A DNA stretch of 64,000 nt from JAGVPT01 sp035505655 (GTDB taxonomy: Bacteria > Bacteroidota > Ignavibacteria > UBA10030 > UBA8401), in the NCBI GenBank assembly GCA_035505655.1, contig DATJQP010000042.1, positions 100,419 to 164,418 on the forward strand. Reading direction: 5' to 3'. Below are positions 18,025-27,733 of the stretch, piece by piece. The notes beneath the pieces are model-generated. The model saw nothing but the letters and a program-made list of their open reading frames with translations, did not search any database and was not told the DNA's origin. How positions within the stretch are numbered: position 1 is the first letter of the stretch; every line of letters begins with the position of its first letter. Position numbers and translations under genes: made by a program.

Positions 18025-18465
18025 TCACGCCGTGGGTGGCGGTTCATTGATGACAAGCCAGTAGATTCCGAGATGGCGGATAGCGTCCGCAAACTGAGCG
18101 AAATCGACCGGCTTCCGGATGTAGCTGTTCACTCCCAGGTCATAACTCGTGCCGACATCTCTCTCTTCCCTGGAGGATGTGAGAATAACCACCGGCAGGC
18201 GCCTCGTCGCCTCGGCCGAGCGAATGCGTCGAAGGACTTCCAGGCCGTCGATTTTCGGCAGCTTGAGATCGAGCAAAACGACGGTCGGGAGGTCCGCCGT
18301 GTCCCGTCCGAGGTACGCACCCCGGGCATGAAGATAATCGAGCGCCTCCTGTCCGTCCTCGACGGCGACGATTGCGTCCGGCATCTGCGCCTTTGCGGAT
18401 GCCCTCTTCGTCAACTCGACATCGCTCGCATCATCTTCCACCAAAAGAACCACTCTGGAATTCAT
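18025..18465 (-). CDS. Rcp1-like single-domain response regulator
   Basis: A 146-residue receiver of the type paired with phytochrome-like kinases. It has the acidic pocket EDD at 10-12, phospho-acceptor Asp66 in LLDLKLPKIDG, and YIRKPVDFAQF near the end. Its ATG overlaps the stop codon of the upstream kinase in an ATGA, so translation is coupled and the kinase is the likely partner. No DNA-binding domain is present. Confidence 0.92.
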   Translation of the reverse strand: MNSRVVLLVEDDASDVELTKRASAKAQMPDAIVAVEDGQEALDYLHARGAYLGRDTADLPTVVLLDLKLPKIDGLEVLRRIRSAEATRRLPVVILTSSREERDVGTSYDLGVNSYIRKPVDFAQFADAIRHLGIYWLVINEPPPTA

Positions 18466-21056
18466 CGCGCCTCCGGGAGTGTGAAATAGAATGTGGCACC
18501 CTCGCCGACCCGGGCATCGGCCCACACACGGCCGCCATGACGATGGACGATGCGTTGGACGGTCGCAAGTCCGATGCCGGTGCCGGGAAATTCTGACGTC
18601 TTGTGCATTCGTTGAAACGGTCCGAACAGTTTGGTCGAGTACGCCGGGTCGAACCCGACTCCGTTGTCGCGAAGAAAATAGACCGGCGCGGTTCCATCCT
18701 TGTTCCGGCCGAATTCTATCATCGCCTTCTCTCGCGTTGAGGTGAACTTGCACGCATTGTCGAGGAGATTCGTCAACGCGATCTCCATGAGACGGGGATC
18801 CGCTGTCGCGTGAAGCCCCTCTTCGACGGAGAATTCAATCGAGCGGTAGGGAAGGTGTTCCTTCAGGCGAGACGCGATAACCCTCACGAGGTCGGAGATG
18901 TTCATTCGATCCAATTCCAGTCCTGCGCGAGTAACCCTCGCGAGCTGCAATAGGTCGTCGATGAGCGTCCCCATCCGCTGCGCTTCGGCCCTGATCCGTC
19001 CTATGTACTCGTGTGCGCGGCTGTCGAGCGAGTCGCGGTAATCCTCGACCAGGGCAAGGCTCCAGCCGTCGATGCCCCGGAGCGGGGCGCGAAGGTCGTG
19101 AGAGACCGAGTAGGAAAAGGATTCGAGCTCCCGGTTTGCCGTTTCAAGCTGCGCGGTCCTGTCCCTGACCCGGAGCTCAAGCTCCGCGTTGAGACGGCGG
19201 ATTTCGTTGTCGGCATTCTTGCGCTCCGTGATGTCCTGAATCGTGCCGATCATCCTTCTCAGCGCGCCGCTTGAGTCGTAGCTCAGCTCTCCAAGCCCCC
19301 ACACCCATCGCACGACGCCGTCGTTCGCACGAACAACACGGTACTCTTTGTTGAACGGGTGACCCTGGGCGATGACGTCGTTCGAGAAGTAGGTCATCAT
19401 GTCGTTCTTCTGCTCCGGGTGAATAAGGCTCAACCAGCCCGCCACGGACCTGTCAAACTCCCCGCAGATTCCGAATATCTCATCCAACACCGCCGAGCTG
19501 GTCCATGTCCTCGTCTGAAAATCGAGGATGTAAGACCCGATTCGCCCAACCCGTTGCGACTCTTTAATCCAAAACTCCTTTTCACGAAGAGCCTCTTCGC
19601 TTCGTTTCCGCTCCGTAATATCGCGCGCAATCATCTGATAATAGAGAGAGCCTTCGAGCTCGATGATGCGGGTGCTGAACTCGGCCGGGAACGTCGAACC
19701 GTCTTTGCGGCGCTGAAGCGATTCGTACCTCCCCCCCCGATAGAGGTTCAACACCTTGAGTCGTTCGGCGAAGGTCTCCTTCCCCTCATCCGCCTCGAGG
19801 TCTCCCACACGCCGCCCGATGATCTCCGACTTTTTGTAGCCGTACAGCTCGAAGCCCCGTTCGTTCATCTCGACGATTCTCAGCTGCTTATCCGCGAGAA
19901 TGATGATATCGTTCGCGTACCGGACAAGATACTCGAAATGCTGAATGAGCGCTCTCCGTTCCTCCTCCGCCTTGAGTCGTGCGCGGTAGAACTCGGCCCG
20001 CTCATGCCGCCACCAGAGTCCGACGGCGAAAGCGGTCGCCACGACAAGAAGAATCCCGGCGAGAAGATCCGCCCGCGTCTCCTCTGCGATACCTGACTCA
20101 ACTTCTTCCCGATCGATCTTCGCAACGAGGCTCCACGGCGAATCCGGTATCTTCTTGATGAAAGCGAGAACCTCCGCATTGCGATAATCGACCCCTTCAC
20201 ATTTCCCCTCATCTCCCCTGGCGGCAAGCGACGCGGGGGTGGATTTGTTGGCAACGGGCAGACGAAGACGAAGTGCCGCATTGGAGCGATTCCGAAGGTC
20301 GTTGAGAAAAACAACCGAGTCTGCATCCCGCCGGATGAGCATCGATTCGGAACTCCTGCTCGACGTCGGCCACGATTCGACAAGAGGGTAGAGGTACGTG
20401 TTCGGGTCGATATGAAAGAGAAACACTCCCACGACGGGGCTCCCCTTCAGCTCAGACAGAATTATCGGAACGATGAGGTCCATCGTCGGCCGATTGTCGG
20501 GCTCCGAAAGATAGAGATCGGTCAGGAGGACCTTCTTTTCCCGCAACACTTCTCCCGCAAACGCAACATCGTGAGATTCAAGAACTCTCGCCGCGTCGTT
20601 TGACGCAAATCTCACTCTCATCGTCGTGTCAAGAAGTTGGATACGAGAATAGTCTGAGTGCATGCTCATGAGGTTCAGCCACGGCACAAATCCCTGAAAC
20701 AGCGAACTGTCCGCGAGGCACCGTTCAAACTGCCGTGCGACTGCGCGGTTCTCGGACAGCACCAGCCCGTCTCCCTGCCGTTCGATCCGCCAGCGGAGCA
20801 GTTGTTTCACCTTCAGGTCGGCAATCGCGCCAAGCTCGGACTGACGATCCTCAAACGTCCTTCGGACCTCGGCGTTGTGATGTGTCCAGACTGCCACCGC
20901 GATACCGACGACGAGAAGTGCAAGGAAGACGAGAGCCGAAAATGGTATCGAGCGCACTCCGCGAGCCAGCCTCGCAGCAAAATGGATCATTCCGCCGCTG
21001 ACCCGTTTCAACCTGGCCGCCAGGCTGCTCAACCCCACTGTGCGGGCAACATTCAT
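18462..21056 (-). CDS. Membrane sensor histidine kinase (extracytoplasmic sensor, PAS x2, HisKA, HATPase)
   Basis: 864 residues from the ATG at 21056; a TTG 21 codons upstream with GGGGTGA before it is an alternative. TM1 is near residues 39-58 (FSALVFLALLVVGIAVAV). A large dCache-like periplasmic region of about 260 residues follows, then a second TM (LLAGILLVVATAFAVGLWW) and two PAS domains ending in DITERK. HisKA has His653 in SVSHDLRAPLRG, and the HATPase has DNGVGFD and GTGIGLATV. The SHDLRAPLRGI form is that of phytochrome-type kinases. It overlaps the Rcp1-like receiver gene, its probable target. Confidence 0.92.
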   Translation of the reverse strand: MNVARTVGLSSLAARLKRVSGGMIHFAARLARGVRSIPFSALVFLALLVVGIAVAVWTHHNAEVRRTFEDRQSELGAIADLKVKQLLRWRIERQGDGLVLSENRAVARQFERCLADSSLFQGFVPWLNLMSMHSDYSRIQLLDTTMRVRFASNDAARVLESHDVAFAGEVLREKKVLLTDLYLSEPDNRPTMDLIVPIILSELKGSPVVGVFLFHIDPNTYLYPLVESWPTSSRSSESMLIRRDADSVVFLNDLRNRSNAALRLRLPVANKSTPASLAARGDEGKCEGVDYRNAEVLAFIKKIPDSPWSLVAKIDREEVESGIAEETRADLLAGILLVVATAFAVGLWWRHERAEFYRARLKAEEERRALIQHFEYLVRYANDIIILADKQLRIVEMNERGFELYGYKKSEIIGRRVGDLEADEGKETFAERLKVLNLYRGGRYESLQRRKDGSTFPAEFSTRIIELEGSLYYQMIARDITERKRSEEALREKEFWIKESQRVGRIGSYILDFQTRTWTSSAVLDEIFGICGEFDRSVAGWLSLIHPEQKNDMMTYFSNDVIAQGHPFNKEYRVVRANDGVVRWVWGLGELSYDSSGALRRMIGTIQDITERKNADNEIRRLNAELELRVRDRTAQLETANRELESFSYSVSHDLRAPLRGIDGWSLALVEDYRDSLDSRAHEYIGRIRAEAQRMGTLIDDLLQLARVTRAGLELDRMNISDLVRVIASRLKEHLPYRSIEFSVEEGLHATADPRLMEIALTNLLDNACKFTSTREKAMIEFGRNKDGTAPVYFLRDNGVGFDPAYSTKLFGPFQRMHKTSEFPGTGIGLATVQRIVHRHGGRVWADARVGEGATFYFTLPEAR

Positions 21057-21145
21057 CGGTTCATGCTTGTCGAAAGAGTCCTGACTCGTGGGTGCCTTTG
21101 CGTTCCTTTTCCCGGACAATCACCCCATGCACGTTGTTCACGTCG

Positions 21146-22573
21146 CTATGCCTCAACCCCTTTGACGGAGTAAACACGTTGTCCCGACTTTATCTTGAGC
21201 TGATCCATTTTGTACCGAAGCTTGGACCGGGTGATGCCGAGCACCTTCGCGGCCTGGACCTGATTCCCCTGAGTGATCTCAAGGGTCTGGAGGATCAGGT
21301 CTTTCAAGACATCCACCATTCCGACTCCTTTCGGTGGAACGCGGAGAAGGAACTCCCCTTCTTTCAGCCCTTGGACCGACATCTCAGGTGCCGCCCCGTC
21401 CCCGAGAAATGTGAGACTGTTTTTCGTCAGCGCCTGGGAGTCATTGAGGAGGACAACCCTCTCGATTGCATTCCTCAGCTCGCGGACATTCCCTTTCCAA
21501 GGCAACCGCTCAAGGAACTCTTTTGCCTCCGGCTCGACCTGCGGTGTACTCTTATTGAATTTCCTGCTGAACTCCTGGACGAACGCATAGGTGAGCGCCT
21601 CGATATCCTCCCTCCGTTCTCGAAGCGGTGGAATTTTGACCACCGCGACGTTGAGGCGGTAGAACAGGTCCTCCCTGAATTTTCCTGACTCGACAAGCTT
21701 TGCCAGGCTTTTGTTCGATGCGGCAATAATGCGGACGTCGACCGAGATTTCACGAGCACCGCCAAGGCGGTAGAAGCGACGCTCTTCGAGAACGCGGAGC
21801 AGTTTCACCTGCATGTCGAGTGACAGTTCCCCGATCTCATCAAGAAGAATTGTCCCTCCGTTTGCCATCTCGAACTTTCCCTGCCTCATCCGTTCCGTCG
21901 CCCCGGTGAAGGCCCCCTTCTCATACCCGAAGAATTCGCTTTCCGCGAGATCCTTGGGAATCGCGGCGCAGTTGAGGGCAATGAACGGCTGGCCGTTCCG
22001 AACACTCTTCTGATGGATAAACCTCGCCATGAGCTCCTTGCCCGTGCCGCTTTCTCCTTCGATGAGGACCGTGGTGCTCTCGCCGCTCGCGAGTTTCTCG
22101 CTGATCTCAAGGACTCTCCGGAGTGCCAGGCTGTTCCCGATGATGCCGCTCCGGGAACGCTGTTTCTCGAGCTCTTCCTGGAGCATCGTCACTCGGGTCT
22201 CGAGGTGGGCGAATTCGAGGTTCTTCTCGATAAGGACGATGAGATGGTTGAGATCGAACGGCTTGACGACGAAATCTGCCGCACCTTCCTTCATCGCCTG
22301 GACCGCCAGTGAAACGTCGGAGTGGGCTGTCATCATGATGACGGGAACCCTCCATCCCTCGAACTTCACCTGTTTCAGGATCTGGATCCCATTCGCCGTC
22401 CCGAGATAGATGTCGAGGAGCACAACATCCGGATTGAACGACGCGAGTTGCGCGAAGAACTCGTCGCGGTTCGAGCACACTGCGATGTTGTAGCCGGCAT
22501 CCGTCAACACGTTTTTCAGGGAAACGGTGAGCGATTTCTCATCGTCTGCGGCCAAGATCCTACCTTTCTCCAT
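21146..22573 (-). CDS. NtrC-family sigma-54-dependent response regulator
   Basis: 475 residues. The receiver has Asp54 (LLDIYLG) and the AAA+ domain has Walker A GESGTGKE (173-180). The sigma-54 contact loop GAFTGA (220-225) is intact and Walker B is LLDEIGE. A C-terminal Fis-type helix-turn-helix reads QVQAAKVLGITRSKLRYKM. It should activate sigma-54 promoters when phosphorylated. Its ATG (22573) overlaps the end of the preceding kinase gene by 14 bases, making that kinase the likely donor. Target promoters are not evident in the window. Flagellar or stress genes are possible targets, but that is inference. Confidence 0.95.
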   Translation of the reverse strand: MEKGRILAADDEKSLTVSLKNVLTDAGYNIAVCSNRDEFFAQLASFNPDVVLLDIYLGTANGIQILKQVKFEGWRVPVIMMTAHSDVSLAVQAMKEGAADFVVKPFDLNHLIVLIEKNLEFAHLETRVTMLQEELEKQRSRSGIIGNSLALRRVLEISEKLASGESTTVLIEGESGTGKELMARFIHQKSVRNGQPFIALNCAAIPKDLAESEFFGYEKGAFTGATERMRQGKFEMANGGTILLDEIGELSLDMQVKLLRVLEERRFYRLGGAREISVDVRIIAASNKSLAKLVESGKFREDLFYRLNVAVVKIPPLRERREDIEALTYAFVQEFSRKFNKSTPQVEPEAKEFLERLPWKGNVRELRNAIERVVLLNDSQALTKNSLTFLGDGAAPEMSVQGLKEGEFLLRVPPKGVGMVDVLKDLILQTLEITQGNQVQAAKVLGITRSKLRYKMDQLKIKSGQRVYSVKGVEA

Positions 22574-24185
22574 TGCTGCCTCCGTTGCTGAGTAATGAGG
22601 TTGGTAAGGTGATTCGTACGATCGTTCCGCCGTCGGGACAAGCTTCAAGGCCGATATCTCCGCGGTGTTTTCCGATAATGTACTTTGAAAGCGCCAGGCC
22701 GAGACCCGTTCCCCCCGATTTCGTCGTCCGGAACGGCTCAAAGAGGACCGACTTCATCTCCGGCGGAATGCCGGGACCGAAGTCACGGACCGAGATTTCC
22801 ACGAGTGCTCCCTCCGCGTCACCACCCTCCGGCTGCCGGATTTCCGTCGAGACGACGATCGCACTGTTGTCCGGGGACGCGTCGATGGCATTCTGGAGAA
22901 TATTGAGGACAACCTGTTGTATCTGCTTCTGATCGACGAGAACATCCGGCGCATGCTCGTCATACGAAGCCGACAGAGAAATATTCTTTTGCTGAAGCGG
23001 GAGCGAGATGTATTGGAGAGATCGCGCGACGATCGCATTGATGGAATGGGATTGGAGCGAAGGTGGAGTCACCCGCGCGAGGCCCAGAGTATCTTCGATG
23101 ACATGATGGATCCTCTCCGCCCCCTCAAGTGCGGCCGAAACAGACTCGTAGTCGGGGGAGGCGCTGTCGATTTTCCGCTGGAGGTACTGGAGATTCAGCG
23201 TTACTCCCGCGAGCGGATTCCGGATTTCATGTGCGATCCCAGCCGCGAGCCTCCCCATGAGCGACATCTTCTCCATCTGCATGAGGGAGTTTCTGATTTT
23301 CTTCTGTTCGGTGATATCCCGGACGAAGAGCATCACGCGGAGATCATTTGGCTGGGAGAGCGGTCCTGCGCTGACGTCGACGTCGATGACGTCACCGGAC
23401 TTCATTCTCATCGTTGCCTCCTGAGCGACGGCTTCTTCGATGTGGTAGAGCGAAGCCCCCCCTCCGACGGTTTCAATGAATGGGAGGCCGCCCAGCGCAA
23501 GAAGCTCTTCCTTCTCGTACCCGAGGAGCGCGACTCCCATTTTGTTGACGTCGACAATGGTGTGTTGCTCGCCGTCGACGACGAAAATTGCGACGCTCGC
23601 GTTCTCGAACAATCCCCGGTAGCGAAGTTCTGAAATCTGAAGTTCACGGTTCTTCCTCGCCAACGTAGAGGCGTACATCTCCAGCTCCTTCATCTTCTCC
23701 TCGAGCTTCTTCGTAACGAGCGTGTGGTGCTTCTCGAGGAACGATTGGTCGTCGATGCCCCCCGCAGGCTCGGCGCCGGCTTCGACGTCGATCCCGTACC
23801 GCTGATGGGCGACATCCTGGACCGCTTCGATAAGCGTGGCGAGGCCGGCGTATTTCATGACGTACCGGTCGACCCCGACCCTCTTCGCAAGCTCCTGATC
23901 CTCCTCGTCGACGTAGTTGCCGGTATAGATGATGAACGGGGTTTTTGCGTGTCTGGAATTCTCACGTACTTTTCTGCAGAGTTCGAAGCCGTCCATTCTC
24001 GGCATCATCGCATCGGCGATAATCATATGGACCGTCTCCCCCTCGAGAATCTCCACCGCCTCCATGCCGCTCCTGGCCGAGAGGGTCGTGTATCCGTTCT
24101 CGGCGAAAAGATCCTTAAGCAATTCGAGGTTTTCCTCGACATCATCGACAACAAGAATCGAAAGGGGGTTCGGGGTGCCGTCCAT
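22560..24185 (-). CDS. Histidine kinase with N-terminal receiver (REC, PAS, HisKA, HATPase)
   Basis: About 541 residues from the ATG at 24185, chosen because GAGG lies 8 bases upstream and the receiver begins just after it (LSILVVDD); a GTG at 24236 would add 17 residues. Order: receiver (ADAMMPRMDG), a coiled linker (KLEEKMKELEMYASTLARK), PAS (about 190-315), HisKA with His in GIAHEIRNPLAG, and HATPase with DFGPGIP and GGTGLGLAL. No TM segment is present, so it is a cytoplasmic sensor. It overlaps the NtrC-type regulator gene and probably phosphorylates it, in the style of the AtoS/ZraS group. Confidence 0.92.
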   Translation of the reverse strand: MDGTPNPLSILVVDDVEENLELLKDLFAENGYTTLSARSGMEAVEILEGETVHMIIADAMMPRMDGFELCRKVRENSRHAKTPFIIYTGNYVDEEDQELAKRVGVDRYVMKYAGLATLIEAVQDVAHQRYGIDVEAGAEPAGGIDDQSFLEKHHTLVTKKLEEKMKELEMYASTLARKNRELQISELRYRGLFENASVAIFVVDGEQHTIVDVNKMGVALLGYEKEELLALGGLPFIETVGGGASLYHIEEAVAQEATMRMKSGDVIDVDVSAGPLSQPNDLRVMLFVRDITEQKKIRNSLMQMEKMSLMGRLAAGIAHEIRNPLAGVTLNLQYLQRKIDSASPDYESVSAALEGAERIHHVIEDTLGLARVTPPSLQSHSINAIVARSLQYISLPLQQKNISLSASYDEHAPDVLVDQKQIQQVVLNILQNAIDASPDNSAIVVSTEIRQPEGGDAEGALVEISVRDFGPGIPPEMKSVLFEPFRTTKSGGTGLGLALSKYIIGKHRGDIGLEACPDGGTIVRITLPTSLLSNGGSNGER

Positions 24186-24361
24186 GAGCAATGCCTCTTC
24201 GTCTTGCGGTGACAAAACTTGCATATATCTGTTCACCGGGTGGAAAATATTTCAACACTCCTGCTGTCTAACGTTGTGCAACATTACAGCATTAGCCACT
24301 TCGATGCAATCCGCGCTATCGCGTATTTTGACGGCTAAGCGGTATTGCGTAGTCGGCTCCC

Positions 24362-24381
24362 GGCCGGAGTCACCTCCGGCC
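24362..24381. terminator. Possible hairpin at the end of the NarL-type operon
   Basis: GGCCGGAG and CTCCGGCC form a perfect 8-bp stem with a 4-base loop, 40 bases after the stop codon of the response regulator. No T-run follows on the minus strand, so it may be a weak terminator, a 3'-end stabiliser or a REP-like palindrome. Confidence 0.4.
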
Positions 24382-24420
24382 GCCTGGTGATGAGAAGATC
24401 GTGGGGTGAAGCCCTGGGAG

Positions 24421-25110
24421 TTACTTCGGGAGGACGGCGATGCCGTGCTTCAAGGCGTAGGTGACGAGACTTGCCGTGTCGTGGAGGTTGAGCTTCTTCA
24501 TGATATTGTTCCGGTGCGTGTCGACCGTCCGTACGCTAATAAAGAGAAGGTCGGCGATCTGCTGATGAGATTTCCCCTCGGCCACCAACTGAAGGATCTC
24601 AGTCTCTCTCACGGTCAGGGGGCCCACCGCAAGAGCATGTCCCGCCTCGCTTCTCGGGACGGATGCTGGGAGGCTCTTTTTCACATAACTGTCGAGGACA
24701 ATTTTCGAGATCCCGGGACTGAAGAACGCCAGCCCGTCGTTCACCGCCTTCACGGCGGCGTAAATATCCTCGGGAGATGCATTCTTCAGAAGGTAGCCGT
24801 TCGCTCCAGATTGGAGGACTTGAGTGACGTATTCTTCATTATCGTACGCGGAGAGGACGAGAATCTTCGCATCGGGAAGTCTCTTCTTGATCTGCTTCGT
24901 CGCATCGAGCCCTGTGACTTCCGGCATGCTGATATCCATCAGAATGACGTCGGGGAGCTTCTGAAGGGTCAGGTCGACGGCAATGCGGCCGTTCGCCGCT
25001 TCTCCGACCACCTCGAAAGCCGGGTTGAGGGAGAGAAGCGAAACGATGCCTCTCCGCACGATCGTATGATCGTCGGCCACGAGGATCCGGATTTTCTTCT
25101 TATCGGTCAT
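24421..25110 (-). CDS. NarL/LuxR-family response regulator
   Basis: 229 residues. The receiver has the acidic pocket ADDH, phospho-acceptor Asp59 (LMDISMPEVTG) and VLSAYD in the switch region. The C-terminal LuxR helix-turn-helix (about 160-225) reads PLTVRETEILQLVAEGKSHQ, followed by RTVDTHRNNIMKKL. It binds DNA as a dimer when phosphorylated. Its ATG lies 11 bases inside the end of the upstream NarX-like kinase gene, with GAGG before it, so the two form a coupled two-component pair. Confidence 0.95.
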   Translation of the reverse strand: MTDKKKIRILVADDHTIVRRGIVSLLSLNPAFEVVGEAANGRIAVDLTLQKLPDVILMDISMPEVTGLDATKQIKKRLPDAKILVLSAYDNEEYVTQVLQSGANGYLLKNASPEDIYAAVKAVNDGLAFFSPGISKIVLDSYVKKSLPASVPRSEAGHALAVGPLTVRETEILQLVAEGKSHQQIADLLFISVRTVDTHRNNIMKKLNLHDTASLVTYALKHGIAVLPK

Positions 25111-26638
25111 GAACTGGAACCTCGATCGAGATGACGGTTCCCTTTCCCTTCTCCGTCCTCAGCGCGAACCGACCGTGAAGCGCACCCACCCGTTCCTTCA
25201 TGTTGACGATGCCGAGCCCGTTTGACCAAAGCCCCCCCTCGCCTGCCTGACGCGTCTCAAAACCGTGTCCGTCATCCGAGATACGGAGTCGAAGCTGTTC
25301 ACCAACACTGGCGATTTCGATCGACGCATTCTTGGCGCCGGAATGCTTTGCCACATTCGTGAGCGCCTCCTGAACCACACGGTAGAGGGTCGCCTCCATC
25401 TTCGGGTCAAAGCGTTTGAGGTGGTCCGGAGACAAGAGCGCGAGTCTGATATTCGTCCGCTCCTGAAATCTGTCGACATAAAATCTCAGTGCCGGCACAA
25501 GCCCCAGATCGTCGAGGATCGGTGGCCGAAGGTCAAAGGCGATCCTTCGGATGGTGTTGTTCGTCTCGTCGATCACTTGCTTCATAACGGCGATACGCTC
25601 GGCGGCGTCGGTATTCTGCGCTGGAAGCTGACGAAGCAGCAACTCGAGGTTCATCCTCAGGCCGGTAAGGAGTTGCCCGATTCCGTCGTGAAGTTCACGC
25701 GTGATTCTTCGCCGTTCCTCCTCCTGGACGAGGGCGATCCGAGAACTGAGCGCGGCCATCGACTTGGAATGTTCAACGCTTTGCCGGTAGAGCGCAGCGT
25801 TATCAAGCGCCAAGGCCGCTTGATTGGCAAGGTTGGTCGTCAGCTGGACTTCCTCCTCGGTGATCCGATGATCATTGCGGTAGCCGACGACAAGGGCGCC
25901 GAATTGGTGTCCCTTATTGGTTATCGGCACACCGAAGGCGGACTGTAGGTACTCGCAGATCATCAACTCGAATTCGGACGAATCCTCGCCTCCCGGCAGG
26001 CGTTCCATGATGAAGGGCTTTTGCGTGAGCGTTACCCTCCCGGCAATTCCCCTACCAACCTTCCCGGCTCCGCCCGACGGATGGTCCGCTTTGTTGCCCA
26101 CCACTTCACTGTAGGTCAGCAAACCCCTTTCGACATCCACCTCAGCGACGGCGACGAACTGGCATTCAAGGAGCCAGGCGACGTTCTTGACGATGAGTTT
26201 CAGCACTTCGGCCGCATCGAAGCTCGATGTCATCTGTCGCCCTATCTCGTAGAGCGCGAGGGCATATTGACTGCGGACCCCGGAGCCCGGCTGACCGCCG
26301 TCGTCGGCATCGCACACCATCAGCTTGAACCGGTGAGGGTCAATCGCCTTCGCCTCGATCCGGACACGGAGAGTGAAACCGGACTTGGTTTTCATTCGAA
26401 CGGAGCGGAGTGCTTGTCCGCCACTGCCCAGGGAGACTCGAAGCCCCTCGATCGTTCCTCTGTCTTCGGAGTGGAGAAACTCACTGATCACTTTTCCGGC
26501 CACCTCGGAGTCGGCGTACCCGATCAGCTTCCCAAATCCGCCCCCCATCTCAAGAATCTCGAACGATCCGTCGGTCACCACCCAGGGTTGGCCATGGTCG
26601 TCCTTCGACGCCACTCCCGGCATCATCTTTCCGTCCAT
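25100..26638 (-). CDS. NarX-type histidine kinase (PAS, GAF, HisKA_3, HATPase)
   Basis: About 512 residues from the ATG at 26638, preceded by AAGGAAGG; longer readings start at weaker sites. A PAS-like domain (about 20-115) is followed by a GAF domain (about 130-285: LALYEIGRQMTSSFDAAEVL through NQAALALDNAALYRQ). The dimerisation domain is HisKA_3 with His in ITRELHDGIGQLLTG, and the HATPase carries ISDDGHGF and GLGIVNMKERV. No transmembrane helix is present, so it senses an intracellular signal. The NarL-type regulator follows with an 11-base overlap. Confidence 0.92.
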   Translation of the reverse strand: MDGKMMPGVASKDDHGQPWVVTDGSFEILEMGGGFGKLIGYADSEVAGKVISEFLHSEDRGTIEGLRVSLGSGGQALRSVRMKTKSGFTLRVRIEAKAIDPHRFKLMVCDADDGGQPGSGVRSQYALALYEIGRQMTSSFDAAEVLKLIVKNVAWLLECQFVAVAEVDVERGLLTYSEVVGNKADHPSGGAGKVGRGIAGRVTLTQKPFIMERLPGGEDSSEFELMICEYLQSAFGVPITNKGHQFGALVVGYRNDHRITEEEVQLTTNLANQAALALDNAALYRQSVEHSKSMAALSSRIALVQEEERRRITRELHDGIGQLLTGLRMNLELLLRQLPAQNTDAAERIAVMKQVIDETNNTIRRIAFDLRPPILDDLGLVPALRFYVDRFQERTNIRLALLSPDHLKRFDPKMEATLYRVVQEALTNVAKHSGAKNASIEIASVGEQLRLRISDDGHGFETRQAGEGGLWSNGLGIVNMKERVGALHGRFALRTEKGKGTVISIEVPVHDR

Positions 26639-27144
26639 ACCTTCCTTCGAGCGGGCCATACGTCCTGAGAAGATCAGTCTGGGAGATCCCTTGTGCATAA
26701 CGATAGAGAAATACAAAGAGATAATCAACCGGCCGGGGCGAGAGGCGGCAGTGCCTGAGTCTAACATATTCCTACTCAGTTGTCACGGCGAGGCCCGATG
26801 TTTTTCATCGGAGGAAGTGGCGCTTCACGCCATCACGTACAACGTGACAATCCCCTGATTCGAAGACCCGCTGCGGCCAATGCAGGGGATCGCTCCGTCG
26901 TCCGACCTCAGTCGGACTCCCCGCAATGACGATTTAAACTCAGGCACTACCCGAGAGGTCAGGAGGTGCGCTCGACGTTCCGTTCTTCGTCCAGAGTGTG
27001 AGGAAGCGTTGAGAGGTCGCTTCAAAGTGGGATATCGGGAGGGCGCTCAAGAATCGATCGCACGAGAAGTTGCTCCCCGAAGCCGGGCCCGAGCGGGAGG
27101 CTCGTCGGCGGAAACCACAGAGGTGCTGAGAAAATCGGCTGGTT
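26639..27144. other. Intergenic region with a palindromic repeat
   Basis: About 500 bases between the NarX-like kinase and the end of the flagellar block. It must hold the kinase promoter and contains the palindromic element at 26885-26922. Open frames here look like products of the repeat and are not supported. Confidence 0.45.
26885..26922. repeat. REP-like palindromic element
   Basis: Outer arms GGGGA and TCCCC enclose an inner perfect stem GTCCGAC/GTCGGAC with a CTCA loop. The wider context (GGGGATCGCTCC and CCGCAATGACGA) looks like a dispersed intergenic repeat unit. The inner palindrome is nearly the same as the one replacing the anticodon arm in the decayed tRNA copy at 32060-32075. 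Confidence 0.55.
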
Positions 27145-27438
27145 TCAGGAAATCGTGACCGTGTTTTGCGGAAGGAAGAAGTCGACACGGACTTCAAGCT
27201 GGCGTTGGGGAGTCTCAAAGAGGAGATCATCACAGAGAATGAGCTCCTCGATGCCACCGGCACTTGATTCGCTCACCCCTTTCAGGTAGACCGTGTACTC
27301 AAGAAGCAGGCAATAGAGGTCGAAGGAGAGAACGAGCTTCGGGGGTACCGCTGAGGAGCTCTCCAGAGAGGTGCTGATCGTGTTGATGTATGTGCACAGC
27401 TCGAGCGCTTTCGTGAGCAGTGCTTCGTCTCCTGCCAT
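27145..27438 (-). CDS. Small hypothetical protein of the flagellar operon
   Basis: 97 residues from the ATG at 27438. It is helical in the first half (LLTKALELCTYINTISTSLE) and has a more beta-like second half ending in VRVDFFLPQNTVTIS. No signal peptide, TM segment or known motif is visible and I do not recognise the family. It follows the FlgM-like gene by 19 bases and ends the late-flagellar cluster, so a role in flagellar assembly or FlgM/FliS-type regulation is a guess from context. The ribosome site is weak. Confidence 0.6.
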   Translation of the reverse strand: MAGDEALLTKALELCTYINTISTSLESSSAVPPKLVLSFDLYCLLLEYTVYLKGVSESSAGGIEELILCDDLLFETPQRQLEVRVDFFLPQNTVTIS

Positions 27439-27457
27439 AGCAGTGATATCCGTCAAC

Positions 27458-27724
27458 CTAGTCGGTGACTTGCTTCTTGATATCCTTGAGCATCGCATCC
27501 GCGACCTTTTCAACAACTTCTTTCTTCGAATAGAAACCCTCGTCGATTTTCCTCTGGATTTCGTTGAGCCTGTTTGTCCGCTCGGTTTCGAACAACGAGC
27601 GTGCCTCATCGGAAACCTGAACCTTATCCTTCGACGAGCCTTTGGCTTCCTGCTCCTCCTTCACCTTCTTCGACACCGAAGGCTGGACCGGAATGCCGCT
27701 GTTGGTGACTTCGCTGATTCCCAT
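27458..27724 (-). CDS. flgM: FlgM-like anti-sigma-28 factor
   Basis: 88 residues. The N-terminal half is charged and low-complexity, likely unstructured. The C-terminal half (KVQVSDEARSLFETERTNRL and IDEGFYSKKEVVEKVADAML) matches the FlgM pattern of a V-x-x-S-x-x-A segment then I-x-x-G-x-Y. FlgM holds the flagellar sigma factor until the hook is complete and is then exported. It lies among fliD, fliS and flaG, and the flagellin upstream has a sigma-28-type promoter, which fits. AGGAGG precedes the ATG. Similarity is to the family pattern only, so function is likely but unproven. Confidence 0.75.
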   Translation of the reverse strand: MGISEVTNSGIPVQPSVSKKVKEEQEAKGSSKDKVQVSDEARSLFETERTNRLNEIQRKIDEGFYSKKEVVEKVADAMLKDIKKQVTD

Positions 27725-27733
27725 GTCATCCTC